DNA from: Sipunculus nudus
Taxonomy: Eukaryota > Annelida > Sipuncula > Golfingiida > Sipunculidae
Length of the DNA stretch: 64,000 bases
Assembly: GCA_026874595.1 (NCBI GenBank)
Contig: CM049322.1
Location: 51,673,386 to 51,737,385, forward strand
Direction of reading: 5' to 3'
The position numbers and the translations under genes are program-made. Below the pieces are notes generated by a model. It made no database searches. It saw nothing but the letters and a program-made list of their open reading frames with translations, and was not told the DNA's origin. Positions 10,937 to 25,900 of this stretch are shown piece after piece (positions within the stretch are counted from its first letter, which is position 1; every line of letters starts with the position of its first letter).

Positions 10937-13900
10937 GTGAGTTTTTTTTTTTAGCTCAGCTGACTATAAGTCATCTGAGCTATAGTCGTGGTCCATTGTC
11001 CGTCGTCCGTCCGTCTGTCCGTCCGTCCGTCCGTCCGTAGATGTGGCACGTTTTGAAACCGTAAGACCTAGGAATCCAAAATTCAGCATAATGTTAGATG
11101 TCCCCAAGATCTCCTACCAAGCCGAAAACAGGGTCTTTGCGACTTCATTCCTTTGAGAAAATAAGGAAAAACCTCAATTTTTTATTAAAAACCTATTTTC
11201 ACACTTTAGGACCGCCTAATATCAAAACCACTCATCTGTTTTTCGTCATAATTCCTATAAATAATCCTCTATATAATTCCTATGTACATGCCAGAAATTA
11301 GGTCTGTATTATTTAATTTAAAAAAGTTATGGGCCCAAACATAATGCATTTTATAAATAATCAGGAAAGAAATTTTATCACTTAACACAAAACTTGTTAA
11401 AGCTAAGCACTTTTTTTCCAGTAATATTACTTTTATTAATCAAAATTAAATTGTATACCCAAAATTAGATCAAAATCTTTTAAATTTTTAAAAATATTAG
11501 CAAAAATAAAAAATTGGTACCTTATATTTTGCCCAACTTTGACCATGGCACGTTTTTTTGCTGTAACTGCTGTGGATTTAATTTTCACAGCATGTTTTTG
11601 TTAGCATTTCAACTGTTAACACCAAAAATTTGAAACCAGTTGATCAAAAACTGTAGATTTTATTCAAGTTTTCAAACACCATGTCACATATTGCTAGTGT
11701 TATGCAGTTTGCTAGAACTCAGCTCCCGAGCTTCAGCTCTAAGTTCCTTAAATTTGGCAAACAGTTAGATTTCTCCAAAATCCCCTACCATGCCAAGAAT
11801 TTGGTCACTAGGACTTAATTCCTTCGAGATATCAATGAAAAACTTCATTTTTCCATTAAAAACCCAATGTTACACTTTAAGACTGCCTAATATCAAAACC
11901 ACTGATCTGACTTTGATCATATATAATATACATATTTTTCTATACATTCACTATGTGCATGCCAGAAATGATGTCAGTATTGTGTATTTTTTTTAAGTTA
12001 TGGGCCCAAACATAATGCACTTTGTAAAAAATCAAGAAATATATTTACTCCATTAACAAGGGCATTGCTGAAGCTAGAGATTTTTTTTTGTCAGGGATGT
12101 AACATTATTTAATCAAGATTCAATTGAATACCCAAAATTAGTTCTGAATTTTTCAAATTTTATAAGTTATTAGTATAAATATAAAATTAGTACCTTAAAT
12201 TTTGCCCAACTGTGACCAAGGCATGTTTGTTTCCCGTGAGCACTGTTGATATAATTTTCATATCATGCACACATAAGGATTTCAGCTTTTTAGTTTAAAA
12301 AGCTGAAAGAAATTTGCCAAATATTGTAGCTTTTATTAATGTTTTTTATGAGACCCTGTCAGACTTTGGCTCTTTCCAGCCCCTCTTGAGTCACCTGTAT
12401 GTTGACCTTGTTGACCTTTCATCAAATTATGCACGCTTGAGGGGAGAATCCAGGCAGCTTATGGCCAGCCACAGTTGATCCAGGTGTTCAACCCAACTCA
12501 TCTAGTAGTTTTAACCAACAAAATAACAATAAACAATAAATTAATAAATTTTTATTGGTTTTTAATAACAAATTAAAGAAAAATAGAAAAGGAATTTGTT
12601 AGTTTATAATAACAGGAAATTAACTTGCAGTTACTGATGATATAAGAATCTTGTATCGATGGGTAGAATGTCACATATTCCAAATAACACCATGCAGTCA
12701 CCTATGGCATTTTTCAGTTCATTTTTAATGATAAAGAAGTAAATCATATTATTCATTACTAATCATTAAGGATTATATGAAGGAAATTAATGATAGACAA
12801 AGATGCAGTTGATAAAATTAATCTAGATTCCTACTGTGTCTAGTGTGTACATTGATGTGAAATTAGTCCAAAATGAATTTTTTACAGTTATTTTTTTAAT
12901 ATAAATAAAAGCCATAAAACCAGGTACTTATGATCATTATTTAAATGTGTGAAATTTGTATATTCTGGATTCTCAACATCATTGTTTGGTGAAAACTGAA
13001 TAAATACCAGACATGGTGCAAATACTTTGTAATTGTATTTAAATACGAATATGATTATGTACTCCATTATAAAATTTCTTGCATAAAGAATGGGAATTTA
13101 GGTAAAAATGAAAGTATATGAATACTCGTGCAAATACTTTCAAAATGTATTCATGAATGCATTCATGAATATATTCTTTAATATTATTTTAATAATCATA
13201 TCAGTTATATTTCATTTTAAAAAATCATAAGATTCTCTTATTATTTTTAATAAAAATTATATTTGGGACAATATTTGTAATTTTTTTAATAAATAGTTAA
13301 ACTCTTATATTATATGTTCTGCTTATAAGTTATATGGCCAAGTCAAAATCTGTGTGACAGTAGTACTCCATTTGTTAATAAAATAAATGAAATCAATCCT
13401 CTTCCCTGTCTCCAAAGGTACTATCAAAATCATACATAAGCTAAACAACAACAACTCATAATACAGCTTATATTTATTACCACACAAAACCAGCATGTGC
13501 CTCATTTCTAAATAATATTTTTTTATCATATAAAACAGCTGAGCGTTGTGACCCATAGGTCCCTTGTTTTCATTTTTATTAACACCATTTACATGGTAGG
13601 CATAAAATAGGCATAAACAATGTTTCAACCCCAATACCATGCAAGCTAAGATGTACTATAATCTGTCCTAAACTATTGAAAAAATGTCCCAAGAAATTAA
13701 CAAGAATAAAGTTGTTGAGGGATATTCAATGTATTCTGACATTCTTTCAACTGTTTCCATCTATGGTCAGTTGTGTAGTCAGTCCATGATATCGGAGTCT
13801 CAGTAAGTGCAGGGTACGAATTAGGCCCAAAAAATTTACATACATGTACTTCAGGTGCACCCTTGAAACAAGACCTACATGCACCTTAAGATTTCAACAT

Positions 13901-16900
13901 GCACCTGGTAATACTAGTGAGAAAATTTGTTTGTTAAGGATTTTCTGATGCTCAAAGAATAGAAATGCTAATTTATGATTGTGATGTTTAAAGATCTATA
14001 GAGAAAAAAAATAAGATACTGCACTTGTCAACATTTTATTCATCGTTTTATAATACTTGCACAGAGTGCACCCTGGGTACGATTTCTCCATGCACAAAAG
14101 AAAGTGACCATGCAAATGTGCACATGTGCCCCCTTTATTTTGCACCCTGAGAGTGCAAGTCTCAGTCCGGGCTTGATGAGTCAGAGTGCTTAATATCTGA
14201 GTCCTAATCTACCTCAAGGCTTTTAAAACTGAATCAGTCTAAAATAGTTCTTTTATCAAATAATATTTGAGTTTTCATTTTACTTAAATTTTATTTTCAT
14301 ATCCAAGCACAGTATTTAGACTATAGGTGCTTGTGGTTTACTCAGTATACATGTGAAATAAATGAGTGTACCTATGGTACTTGGCAGGAACATTTATTTT
14401 TCATTATAACTGTAAATACTTTTGTTTTATAAGTAAGTGTGGTGGGCCAAATTGTTTTATATTCACATAGTTGTGCATTATATACCATGTGCCATCAGTA
14501 GACTTGTAGTATGATTTTCCTGTCTGTTTTAAAATTGCTAGATACAGTTTTTGAAGCAAAACTACTTGTGCTTCTAAAGGCTCTAGTACATGCATGTATC
14601 TATCATTATTATTGTAATGAAGTACATATGTCTATCCTCAATATTTGACTCAAGTGCAAACGCCTATGAGGCTATGCTTATTGTAATAATATATACATAC
14701 CATGATGCATCTATCCTTATTATTGTACTTAAAAACGTACCATGATACATCTATCCTTATTATTTTCCTTAAACACATGCCATGATACATCTATCCTTAT
14801 TATTGTATTTAAACACATACCATGATAAATCTATCCTTATTATTGTATTTAAACACATACCATGATAAATCTATCCTTATTATTGTATTTAAACACATAC
14901 CATGATAAATCTATCCTTATTATTGTACTTAAACACATACCATGATACATCTATCCTTATTATTGTACTTAAAGTTAAACACATACCATGATACATCTAT
15001 CCTTATTATTGTACTTAAACACATACCATGATACATCTATCCTTATTATTGTACTTAAACACATATCATGATACATCTATCCTTATTATTGTACTTAAAC
15101 ACATATCATGATACATCTATCCTTATTATTGTACTTAAACACATACCATGATACATCTATCCTTATTATTGTACTTAAACACATACCATGATACATCTGT
15201 CCTTATTATTGTACTTAACATATTCCAGGATACATCTATCCTTATTATTGTACTTAACATATTCCAGGATACATCTATCCTTATTATTGTACTTAACATA
15301 TTCCAGGATACATCTATCCTTATTATTGTACTTAACATATTCCAGGATACATCTATCCTTATTATTGTACTTAACATATTCCAGGATACATCTATCCTTA
15401 TTATTGTACTTAACATATTCCAGGATACATCTATCCTTATTATTGTACTTAACATATTCCAGGATACATCTATCCTTATTATTGTACTTAACATATTCCA
15501 GGATACATCTATCCTTATTATTGTACTTAACATATTCCAGGATACATCTATCCTTATTATTGTACTTAACATATTCCAGGATACATCTATCCTTATTATT
15601 GTACTTAACATATTCCAGGATACATCTATCCTTATTATTGTACTTAACATATTCCAGGATACATCTATCCTTATTATTGTACTTAAACACATACCATGAT
15701 ACATCTATCCTTATTATTGTACTTAAACACATACCATGATACATCTGTCCTTATTATTGTACTTAACATATTCCAGGATACATCTATCCTTATTATTGTA
15801 CTTAACATATTCCAGGATACATCTATCCTTATTATTGTACTTAACATATTCCAGGATACATCTATCCTTATTATTGTACTTAACATATTCCAGGATACAT
15901 CTATCCTTATTATTGTACTTAACATATTCCAGGATACATCTATCCTTATTATTGTACTTAACATATTCCAGGATACATCTATCCTTATTATTGTACTTAA
16001 CATATTCCAGGATACATCTATCCTTATTATTGTACTTAACATATTCCAGGATACATCTATCCTTATTATTGTACTTAAACACATACCATGATACATCTAT
16101 CCTTATTATTGTACTTAAACACATACCATGATACATCTGTCCTTATTATTGTACTTAACATATTCCAGGATACATCTATCCTTATTATTGTACTTAACAT
16201 ATTCCAGGATACATCTATCCTTATTATTGTACTTAACATATTCCAGGATACATCTATCCTTATTATTGTACTTAACATATTCCAGGATACATCTATCCTT
16301 ATTATTGTACTTAACATATTCCAGGATACATCTATCCTTATTATTGTACTTAACATATTCCAGGATACATCTATCCTTATTATTGTACTTAAACACATAC
16401 CATGATACATCTATCCTTATTATTGTACTTAAACACATACCATGATACATCTGTCCTTATTATTGTACTTAACATATTCCAGGATACATCTATCCTTATT
16501 ATTGTACTTAACATATTCCAGGATACATCTATCCTTATTATTGTACTTAACATATTCCAGGATACATCTATCCTTATTATTGTACTTAACATATTCCAGG
16601 ATACATCTATCCTTATTATTGTACTTAACATATTCCAGGATACATCTATCCTTATTATTGTACTTAACATATTCCAGGATACATCTATCCTTATTATTGT
16701 ACTTAAACACATACCATGATACATCTATTCCTTAAGGTGCTTTTCCATTAGTGCGTAGCCTGTATCTGTAGTCAGCATGCATGGTCCGCAAAAATTGCTT
16801 TGTAGACTTTTTAACTGGGCCATTTCCATTCATCCACATGCATAGTACGTATGCGTAGTCTGTATGCGTATACCGTACCCACGGAATTTATATGCCCCCG

Positions 16901-19900
16901 CCACAAAGTGGCCGGGGCATATAGTTTTACCCATGTCCGTCCTTCCGTCATTCCGAATTCAAACAGTTGTACGGACTTTTTTTCGCAATGCCTGCAGATA
17001 TATGGTGTGTGGGCAGATATAGACCAGTTACAGATCGAGTTAGCGTTTCGTCCTGGTTGACCTACTTTTGACCGTTTTACGGCTCCTAAACTTAGAAAAT
17101 TTCATGAAAAATAGAAATATTCATGACAGATACACATGTACTGACTTTTTTTCGCAATGCCTGCAGATATTGGCCTGATATTTGGTGTGTGAGCAGATAT
17201 AGACCAGTTACAGATCGAGTTTGCGTTTTGTCCCGGTTGACTTACTTTTGACCGTTGTACAAACATAGAAAATTTCATGAAAAATAGAAATATTCATTAC
17301 AGATACACATGTACGGACTTTTTTTCGCAATGCCTGCAGATATTGGCCTGATTTTTGGTGTGTGGGCAAATATAGACCAGTTACAGATCAAGTTCGCGTT
17401 TCGTCCCGGTTGACTTACTTTTGACCGTTGTACAAACATAGAAAATTTCATGAAAAATAGAAATATTCATGAAAGATACACATGTACAGACTTTTTTCAC
17501 AATGCCTGCAGATATTGGCCTGATTTTTGGTGTGTGGACAGATATAGACCTGTTACAGATCGAGTTAGCGTTTTGTCCTGGTTGACCTACTTTTGACCGT
17601 TTTACGGCTCCTGAACATAGAAAATTTCATGAAAAATATGAAATATCATGACAAATACACATGTATGGACTTTTTTTCGCAATGCCTGCAGATATTGGCC
17701 TGATTTTTGGTGTGTGGCCAGATATTGACCAGTTACAGATTGAGTTCGCATTTCGTCCTGGTTGACCTACTTTTGACTGTTTTACGGCTCCTAAACTTAG
17801 AAAATTTAATGAAAAATAGAAATATTCATTACAGATACACATGTACAGACTTTTTTTCGCAATGCCTGCAGATATTAGCCTAATTTTTGGTGTGTGGGCA
17901 AATATAGACCAGTTACAGATCAAGTTTGCGTTTCGTCCCGGTTGACCTACTTTTGACCGTTGTACAAACATAGAAAATTTCATGAAAAATAGAAATTTTT
18001 TATTCATGAAAGATACACATGTACAGACTTTTTTTCACAATGCCTGTAGATATTGGCCTGGTTTTTGGTGTGTGGGCAGATATAGACCTGTTACAGATCG
18101 AGTTAGTGTTTCGTCCTGGTTGACCTACTTTTGACCGTTTTACGGCTCCTGAACATAGAAAATTTCATGAAAAATATGAAATATCATGACAAATACACAT
18201 ATACGGACTTTTTTTCGCAATGCCTGCAGATATTGGCCTGATTTTTGGTGTGTGGGCAGATATAGACCTGTAACAGATCGAGTTCGCATTTCGTCCTGGT
18301 TGACCTACTTTTGACTGTTTTACGGCTCCTGAACATAGAAAATTTCATGTAAAACATAAATTTTCATGACAAATACACTTGTACAGACTTTTCTTCACAA
18401 TACCTGCAGATATTGGCCTGATTTTTGGTGTGTGGGCAGATAATGACCAGTTACAGATCAAGTTCACGTTTTGTCCCAGTTGACCTATTTTTGACCGTTT
18501 GACGGTGCTTTAACAAAAGAAAATTTCATAAAAAGGTGCATATGTATGGACTTTTTTTCGCAGTGCCTGCAGATACGGGCCTGAATTTTGGTGTGTAGGC
18601 AGATAATGACCAGTTACAGATTGAGTTCTTGTTTTCTCTCAGTTGACCTACTTTTGACCATTTGACTGCTCCTGAACATAGAAAGTTTCATGAAAAATAT
18701 AAATTTTCATAACAAATGCATATGTACTTACTTTTTTTCCTCAATGCCTGCAGATACCACCCTGATTTTTTATGTGTGGGCAGATAATGACAGTTACAGA
18801 TCGAGTTCGCGTTTCATCCCGGTTGACCTACTTTTGATTGTTTTACGGCTCCTAAACCTAGAAAATTTCATGAAAGACAGATATTTTTATGGAAAATGCA
18901 CATGTATGGACTTTTTTTCACAATGCCTGCATATACTGGCATGATTTTTGGTGTGTTGCTTGATAATGACCCGTTACAGATCGAGTTTGCATTTTGCCCT
19001 TGTTGACCTACTTTTGACCATACGACACCTCCTGAACTTAAAAAAATTTTCAAAATTTTACAAATGTTTCTAATTTGCCCAAGGCGGGGGCATTCGTGTC
19101 GTTCCGACACATCTAGTTTTTTATGTGCACTATGCATACCAATCATCGTGTTGATTTCAGGTGTAGCATACAATTTCCCCATTCAGGCTGTGCTGTATGC
19201 TCAGTCTCTATGTCCAACGTGTATGAATGTCATTTTTGGCATAAGTTTTCTGGAAACCATTTGGTTGAATTTTGTTTTCCTTTCTTTTTCACAGACAACA
19301 TTTTTATTTATAATTGAAGCATAAACATCACTGTTGCATATAAAATAATAATAATTATGATCGTTTAAAAATTTTCTTATTCTAATTCTATTGTTTTAAC
19401 TTTTGATGCCAATATATACAAATGTACAATACAAATATGGTGAAATGGCTTTCAAAAAAAGAAAAACTTCAGGTATCAAGCACTTTTCAATACAGAGTAC
19501 GGACTACGCATATATGTACTTATTGAAAACAAACTTTGTGGATACGAACTACGCATTTGGACTACCCTTGTGGACTACGGATACAGACTATGCACTTATG
19601 TAAAATCACCTTTATTATTGTATGTAAACACATACCATGATACATCTGTCCTTATTGTTTTTAAACACATACCATGATGCATCTATCCTTTTACTAGTAC
19701 TTTTGTGTAGAGACAGTCATACACCTCTCCTTATTAATGCTCTCAAATACATGTATACATCTGTTTCTTTTATTGGACTCAAGTACAATGCCAAACATTT
19801 TGAAGTCTGTGTGTTTGAACTTAAATATTAGTGTAGTTTACAACATACTTGTCATAAACAGTTATGTTAAACCATGACTGAATTATTTTGTTCTTTTTAT

Positions 19901-22900
19901 TGGTTCATTTACAGACTGTGTCAGGTGCTATGACAACAGTTATGATGTCATTGTAACTGTGTGGTCCCTAGCAACCCCATGTCACCATGATCCCCTGACA
20001 AAGCTGCACATGTTACTGACATCCTAATGAGTTTGGACATGTTTTAATTAGTCAGGGCTAAAGCAGTCCTAATCACTGGGACTACTTATGGTTCACGGAG
20101 TGGACACACCACATTTTCAGATCCTTCACTATTCTTTTTTCTTGGATTATTTGTTTTCCTTCTCATGCAAAATGACAGAAGTATACACTTATCTATCACA
20201 GACCTTTAGCAGTAACAAGTCATCAGGAGCCGTCACCCGACAAGACAACTTGGGGCTTGTTGGACTACGTAACCTAGGCAACACAGTAAGTGTGATATTA
20301 TTTTTCATTTTTATTAAAATAAATCTTCAACTGATGAGCTTGAATGCTAAATTTATGTTAAAATGCAGTGTTGTCTGATTTAACATTAAGCTATAAAATG
20401 TTGTAGTTTTGCTTTCGAAGATAATATATAAAGAATATGCAGATGAGATAAAAGTAGTGTTTGTAGTGAGGCCATGTGTACAACTATTATTGGGTCATTT
20501 CTTTGAAATTTTTCCCACCGATGGTGTAAGAAAATATTGACAACTAAATTTTGTTCATGTTCTCAATATTAAATTTTAAGGTTTGTTTTATATTTTTGTG
20601 TTTGAAAATTTTTTAAAGATTAGAGATGTCCTGAATTGTTTTCTGGAGATAACATTAAGCTTGTATCGCTTTCATGAGGAGAGATGTTATTAGTATTATC
20701 TGACAGTACTTCATGAGGTTGACTTAGATGTGTGTTAGTGAAGGTACAAAAAGTGTTTTCTTTGTCTTGGTGGATATAGTCCCTTACTTTTTTTTGTGAG
20801 TCATATAGATTGATATTAGATGGAAGAATGGCAAAAAAAATTAATTGTTGTTTTATTTGGCTGCAAAATTCTCCTGTTCCTGAAATAAAGTTCACATAGA
20901 ACAGTGACAAAATATTTTATTCATATATTAATTACATTTAGGGCAACATCACTATAAACTGTATAGTTTTGTTTTGGTCACAATCTAGTCACTGATTTGA
21001 TTTGAAGTACATGGAATTAAGTCTTAATTTTTAATTTTAGTATTTATATAAATTTTAGTTATCCCGAGAATTTAGTGGAATATGTACTTTTATTATATAC
21101 TACATCTTATATTTATATTTGTGCATGAAATTTGTGTATATATGCATTTATTGTATTTGTGTCACATGATTGTATTGCTTGTTAATAAAATAATATCTGT
21201 TTACCAAGGTGAGTGCTCTGCAGGTTTAATTGGGATACTGTACCACACAGTTGTTTCACTTACAAACAAGTGCACTTTTTAGGGGTTCCTGGCTGTAACA
21301 TACCCCGGAACTGCAGGTGCAGTAGACAAGAGCCTGGTTGATGCTAGGATAACCATGTGTTTGCACCCTGTCACCCAGTCGGAAACAAGTTAGGAATTCT
21401 GTGGAAATAGGCCAGCATAACAAAAAATGGTGGAAGTTACCACCACCCAAAATTATTATTTTAAAAAAGCTGTAAAAACAGGCTTTAAATTTAGGGTGTT
21501 TCCTTGTCTGTGTTGAATTCTAAGCTGTCTTTCTTGTTTTTATCTTCCAGTGTTTCATGAACTGTATCCTTCAGTGCCTTTCGAACACGAAGCCGTTATT
21601 GGATTACATGTTGAAGGGAGAGTATAAAGATGAGATCAATATGACAACCAGTAGCATGAGTGGAGCACTAGTCCAAGGTCAGTCGCAGCACTAGCAAGGT
21701 TTACTGAACAAAATACAGGTTTTTGTGAACCTAGTCCACTTACAGACAGGGAATATACATCATATCATATGAAATGTTTTTATAATATAAACTTATTTAT
21801 TATACATGGATTGTACGAATAGTTATTATAACTAATCACGGCACTCTCCATGGCTCAGATTTTGGCGTTCGGTAGACAATAGGTGGTGGGAACTGGAGAA
21901 CCAAGAGAAAACCACCACCCTGAACGGGAAACTACAACCCACTCTCATAGCCACGCTGGGGATCAAACTTGGGTCGCCAGCGGAGAGAGCCAAGCGTTTT
22001 ACCCCTCGACTGTCCAGGCCCCAATGTTATTATGATAAAGTAATACATCTAATATACATTACACATATACTTATGTGTATGTGTTAATACTTCTGGCCAG
22101 AAGGCACATTGCATTATCAAAGGACAGGCATGGGAATTATATCAGGTTGTGCAACCTAGATTTTATGTAACCCACAAATATATTACTCAGATGTTTACTT
22201 TTGTCCATGTCTTGACGCTTCCGTAACTGAAAATTTTAATTTATTTAACAAATATAGTTTTTTGGTCACTTGAATCAAACAGAAGGATAGATGTTTGGCC
22301 TTATTACTAGGGGTTTACAGGGTAACAGGCTTATAGCCATCTAATAATTGCATAGATTAATTCCATACATGCTCTGTAGATGGCGCCAACATACAGTGTC
22401 ACATTTTTGTTCTCATCCAGGAACAGGTCAGTCAGTTAAAGAACCAAGACGTGTAGCACCAGAGCAGATAGGAATTATCTTTTCCCAAAACGTTTAGAGT
22501 TTATTTTGAAGTATCATGCTAATTAATGAGGTTCAGTCTCAATGGAATCAAAGTCCATGAACCATTAAAGATATAAAATATCTATAAAATATACAGAACT
22601 GTATTACTAAAGATCTATACATGATGTAAAAGCTGGCAAGATGACTTTCCCAGCCTCCCTCATTAATTCAAGCTGTAACTGTTTCAGTCAAGAAGGGCTA
22701 AACAAGTAAAGCATTTTGTTTTGTTTTTTCATTAAATGTAATTTTCAGTAATAAAAGGGCAAATCTTATAAGCCATTGGGACAACCCCATCTTTAACAAA
22801 CTGAAGCAACAGTTTCATGGACCTTCTCTAATCTTTTCTGTCATATGCAGGTTAATGTCAACAGTGTAAGACCACGCCCTTATATAAATGTGCTTATTTG

Positions 22901-25900
22901 TGCACTTTTCTTACAGAATACGCAAATCTGATGAAAGGGTTGTGGAAAGACAAGGAGAAGGACCGTTACGGAGAGAACTATTTATCACCAACTGTCCTCA
23001 AGAACAAGATACAGAAATTCGCCCCCACGTTTACAGGCTACAAGTAAGTCATAGATCTGTGTGTGTGTGTGTGTGTATACCATCCTTCTTCATCGTGTAT
23101 TTGAACTGTTTCCAAAGGTTGACATAGCAGATTGAACATTACTCCTTTATACAGCTCTTCGTTTACTTCATGTTTCTGAAACTTCATGTTGATTAAAATA
23201 TGGGATATCACTTACGATGATTCTCTTGTGTGTGGAGGTCATAAATGACAGCCTGTCACAAAAATTGGGGGCAAACAGATAGTGCTCCCTAGTGTCCAAT
23301 CTGTCCCAATGATTCAACACAGGTATGTGTATACACTGAGCATAACGGTATTAATGAAAATCCTGATATTTATTATGGACTCATCTTCAAACACAGGTAA
23401 TAAAATGAAAATATGTTGCAGGAACATGAAAATTACTTGTTGCAGCATTTAACTCAGTTTGCAGTAGAACTTAATTTTGATTCAGCTGGAATTATTATCA
23501 TGGGGAACCAACGCATGGTACTTAGTTAATGGATAAACAACTAGTTTTGCAAGTTTCCTTGAATTTTTCACGGGTCCTGGTATGCAATTAAAGTTGCTTT
23601 GTAATTTTTTTCACTAAACATAATAGTTAAGTAGAGATCATAATACATACAGGCTGAGAAGCTAGGAATAGTCAGATTTGTCTGTAATAATGAGTGTTCA
23701 GATGAATCAAACTTGCCTGTGTAAACGGGCTTCTTAATGAGCCAGCCATTTGTTTTTCACCGCCATCTACATGCCAAGCCGGGTCAGCGATACCCCATAT
23801 TGCATAGATACCCATAATTACAGAGACAGCAGGATCATACGAGTACATGTGGTGATTATGAGTGGTGTTCTGTTGCAGTCAGCAGGATGCACAGGAGCTC
23901 CTGATCTACCTGCTAGAGGGGCTGCACCAGGACCTGAACAGAGTCACGGTGAAGAAGAAACCAATCATCCCCGACGATGACGAGGATAACAAACTCAAGT
24001 TAGTTATCACACCTGTATTACATCTACACCATACACCACATTATACCTTTATCACAGCTACACCATACCTGCACCGTACCAGTATTGCATCTACATCACA
24101 CCTGCACTATACCTATATTGCATCAACAACACACCTGCCCTTCACCTCTATCACATCTACGCCTAACCTGTAGAACATATATTTAGCATCTACATAACAC
24201 TTGTGCTACACCTGAATTATATCTACAATACACCTGTATTTTATCTACACCACACCTGTAGTACACCTGTATTACTAGTATATCTACACCACACCTGTAA
24301 TGCACCTGTATTATATCTACATTACACCTGTGCTACATCTACAACACACCTGCACTACACCTATATAACATCTACACCACACCTGATGTACATATGTACT
24401 GCATCTACAGCACACCTATAGTTCACCTGTATTACTTCTACATTACACCTGTGCTTCATCTATATTACATCTAGAACACACCTATAGTACACCTTTACTA
24501 CATCTGCACCACACCTGTATTACATCTTCATTATACCTGTGCTACATCTACAACACACCTGCACTACACCTATATTAAATATACACCACACCTGTAGTAC
24601 CTGTATTATATCTACATTACAACTACACCACACCTGATGTACATATTTACTGCATCTTTTGCATCTACAGAGGTATACCTATACTACATCTACACCATAT
24701 ACCACATTTGCACATCTCTTAGCCTGTAGGTGTGGTCACACTTGGTTCATATTTTGGATGTTTTATTGATATATTGATGTATCAGGTAATTGTTACAGCT
24801 CTGATAATGATAATTTGTATTCCTCTCTTTCAGGCCTAGTGCCAAAGCCTTAAAGTATTGGGAGAGGTATTTATCACGGGATAACAGCAAATTTGTTGGT
24901 AAGTTTGTTTTTCCTATGTCTTGTGTACTATTCAGTTCAGCTACTATAATTTTAAATGTGAAAATGTAGACATCATTCAGAGGACAAACTCTGATACAGT
25001 TTAACATATTGATCCTGCTTCTACCAGGGATGTCATTGAAAAAAAACCTCTTGATTCAAGTTTATGCTGCAGGAGATCCACTGACAGCATGTCCTTTGAC
25101 AAGGCATGATGAATCCTTTAATTCAAGGTTTCTGCTGGAGCTAACTTTGAACATGGTTTACCAAGGGCCGGGGAATAAAAGCCTGGTGTACTTGTATGAC
25201 CTACAAACAGTCACAGGCTGATGATTCTCACACAGAGTACTGCACTCTACAAGATTGCAGTGAGATTTGATGGTTATTTTGTGAACAGAAGCAGTTGACA
25301 TACTAATTGACTGAGTGGCATTTTAATAATAAATTAATTTATTATATTTGCCTTAATAGCTCCTCTGGAAGGTGTTAATTTAAAGTCAGTGTCACTGAGT
25401 GAAGTTTTATTTCATCATTGTTTGTATTTGATTATTACAGATATTTTCGTGGGCCAGCTGAGAAGTTGTTTAAAATGCACTGAATGTCAGCATGAGTCAC
25501 TGACCTTTGACCCCTTTTGGGACCTTTCGCTGCCAATAAAAAAGGTGAGTAAATAATTGGCTCTTGGTTAAGCCTAGATTGGTACCCAACTCAATTCTAA
25601 CTGAAATAGAAACAGAGGGTACACCATAATGAGGCTGTTATACAATCAACAGGGGCCTATGTGTGAGGAATGGACTACAAGTCCCTACTAGTATTATGAT
25701 GTTATACCATCAGAGACACAGTGGTGTGAGGAAATGAGACTAATAGTCTCAAGGACCACTAGGCTTTGGGGTGAAACTTCCACTGGCCAGGATGTATAAT
25801 GTGTGTATAAAATGTTTTAAATATACATTCTCAGACTAACATTTTTGCAGCATCTTAAGAAAAAGGTGTATTTATTATTTTAATTATTCATATAAAACAA

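Noticed and set aside
13810..14165. Second hAT-like element with CAGGGT ends
   Set aside because: CAGGGTACG and CAGGGTGCA ends face each other, but the flanking octamers do not match and the arms diverge.
14586..16734. CRISPR-like array
   Set aside because: Units are contiguous with no unique spacers, and the context is eukaryotic.
15135..16735. Long repetitive ORFs up to 189 residues on both strands
   Set aside because: They arise because the 39-bp unit is divisible by 3 and lacks stops in several frames. Overlapping versions on both strands rule out a normal protein reading.
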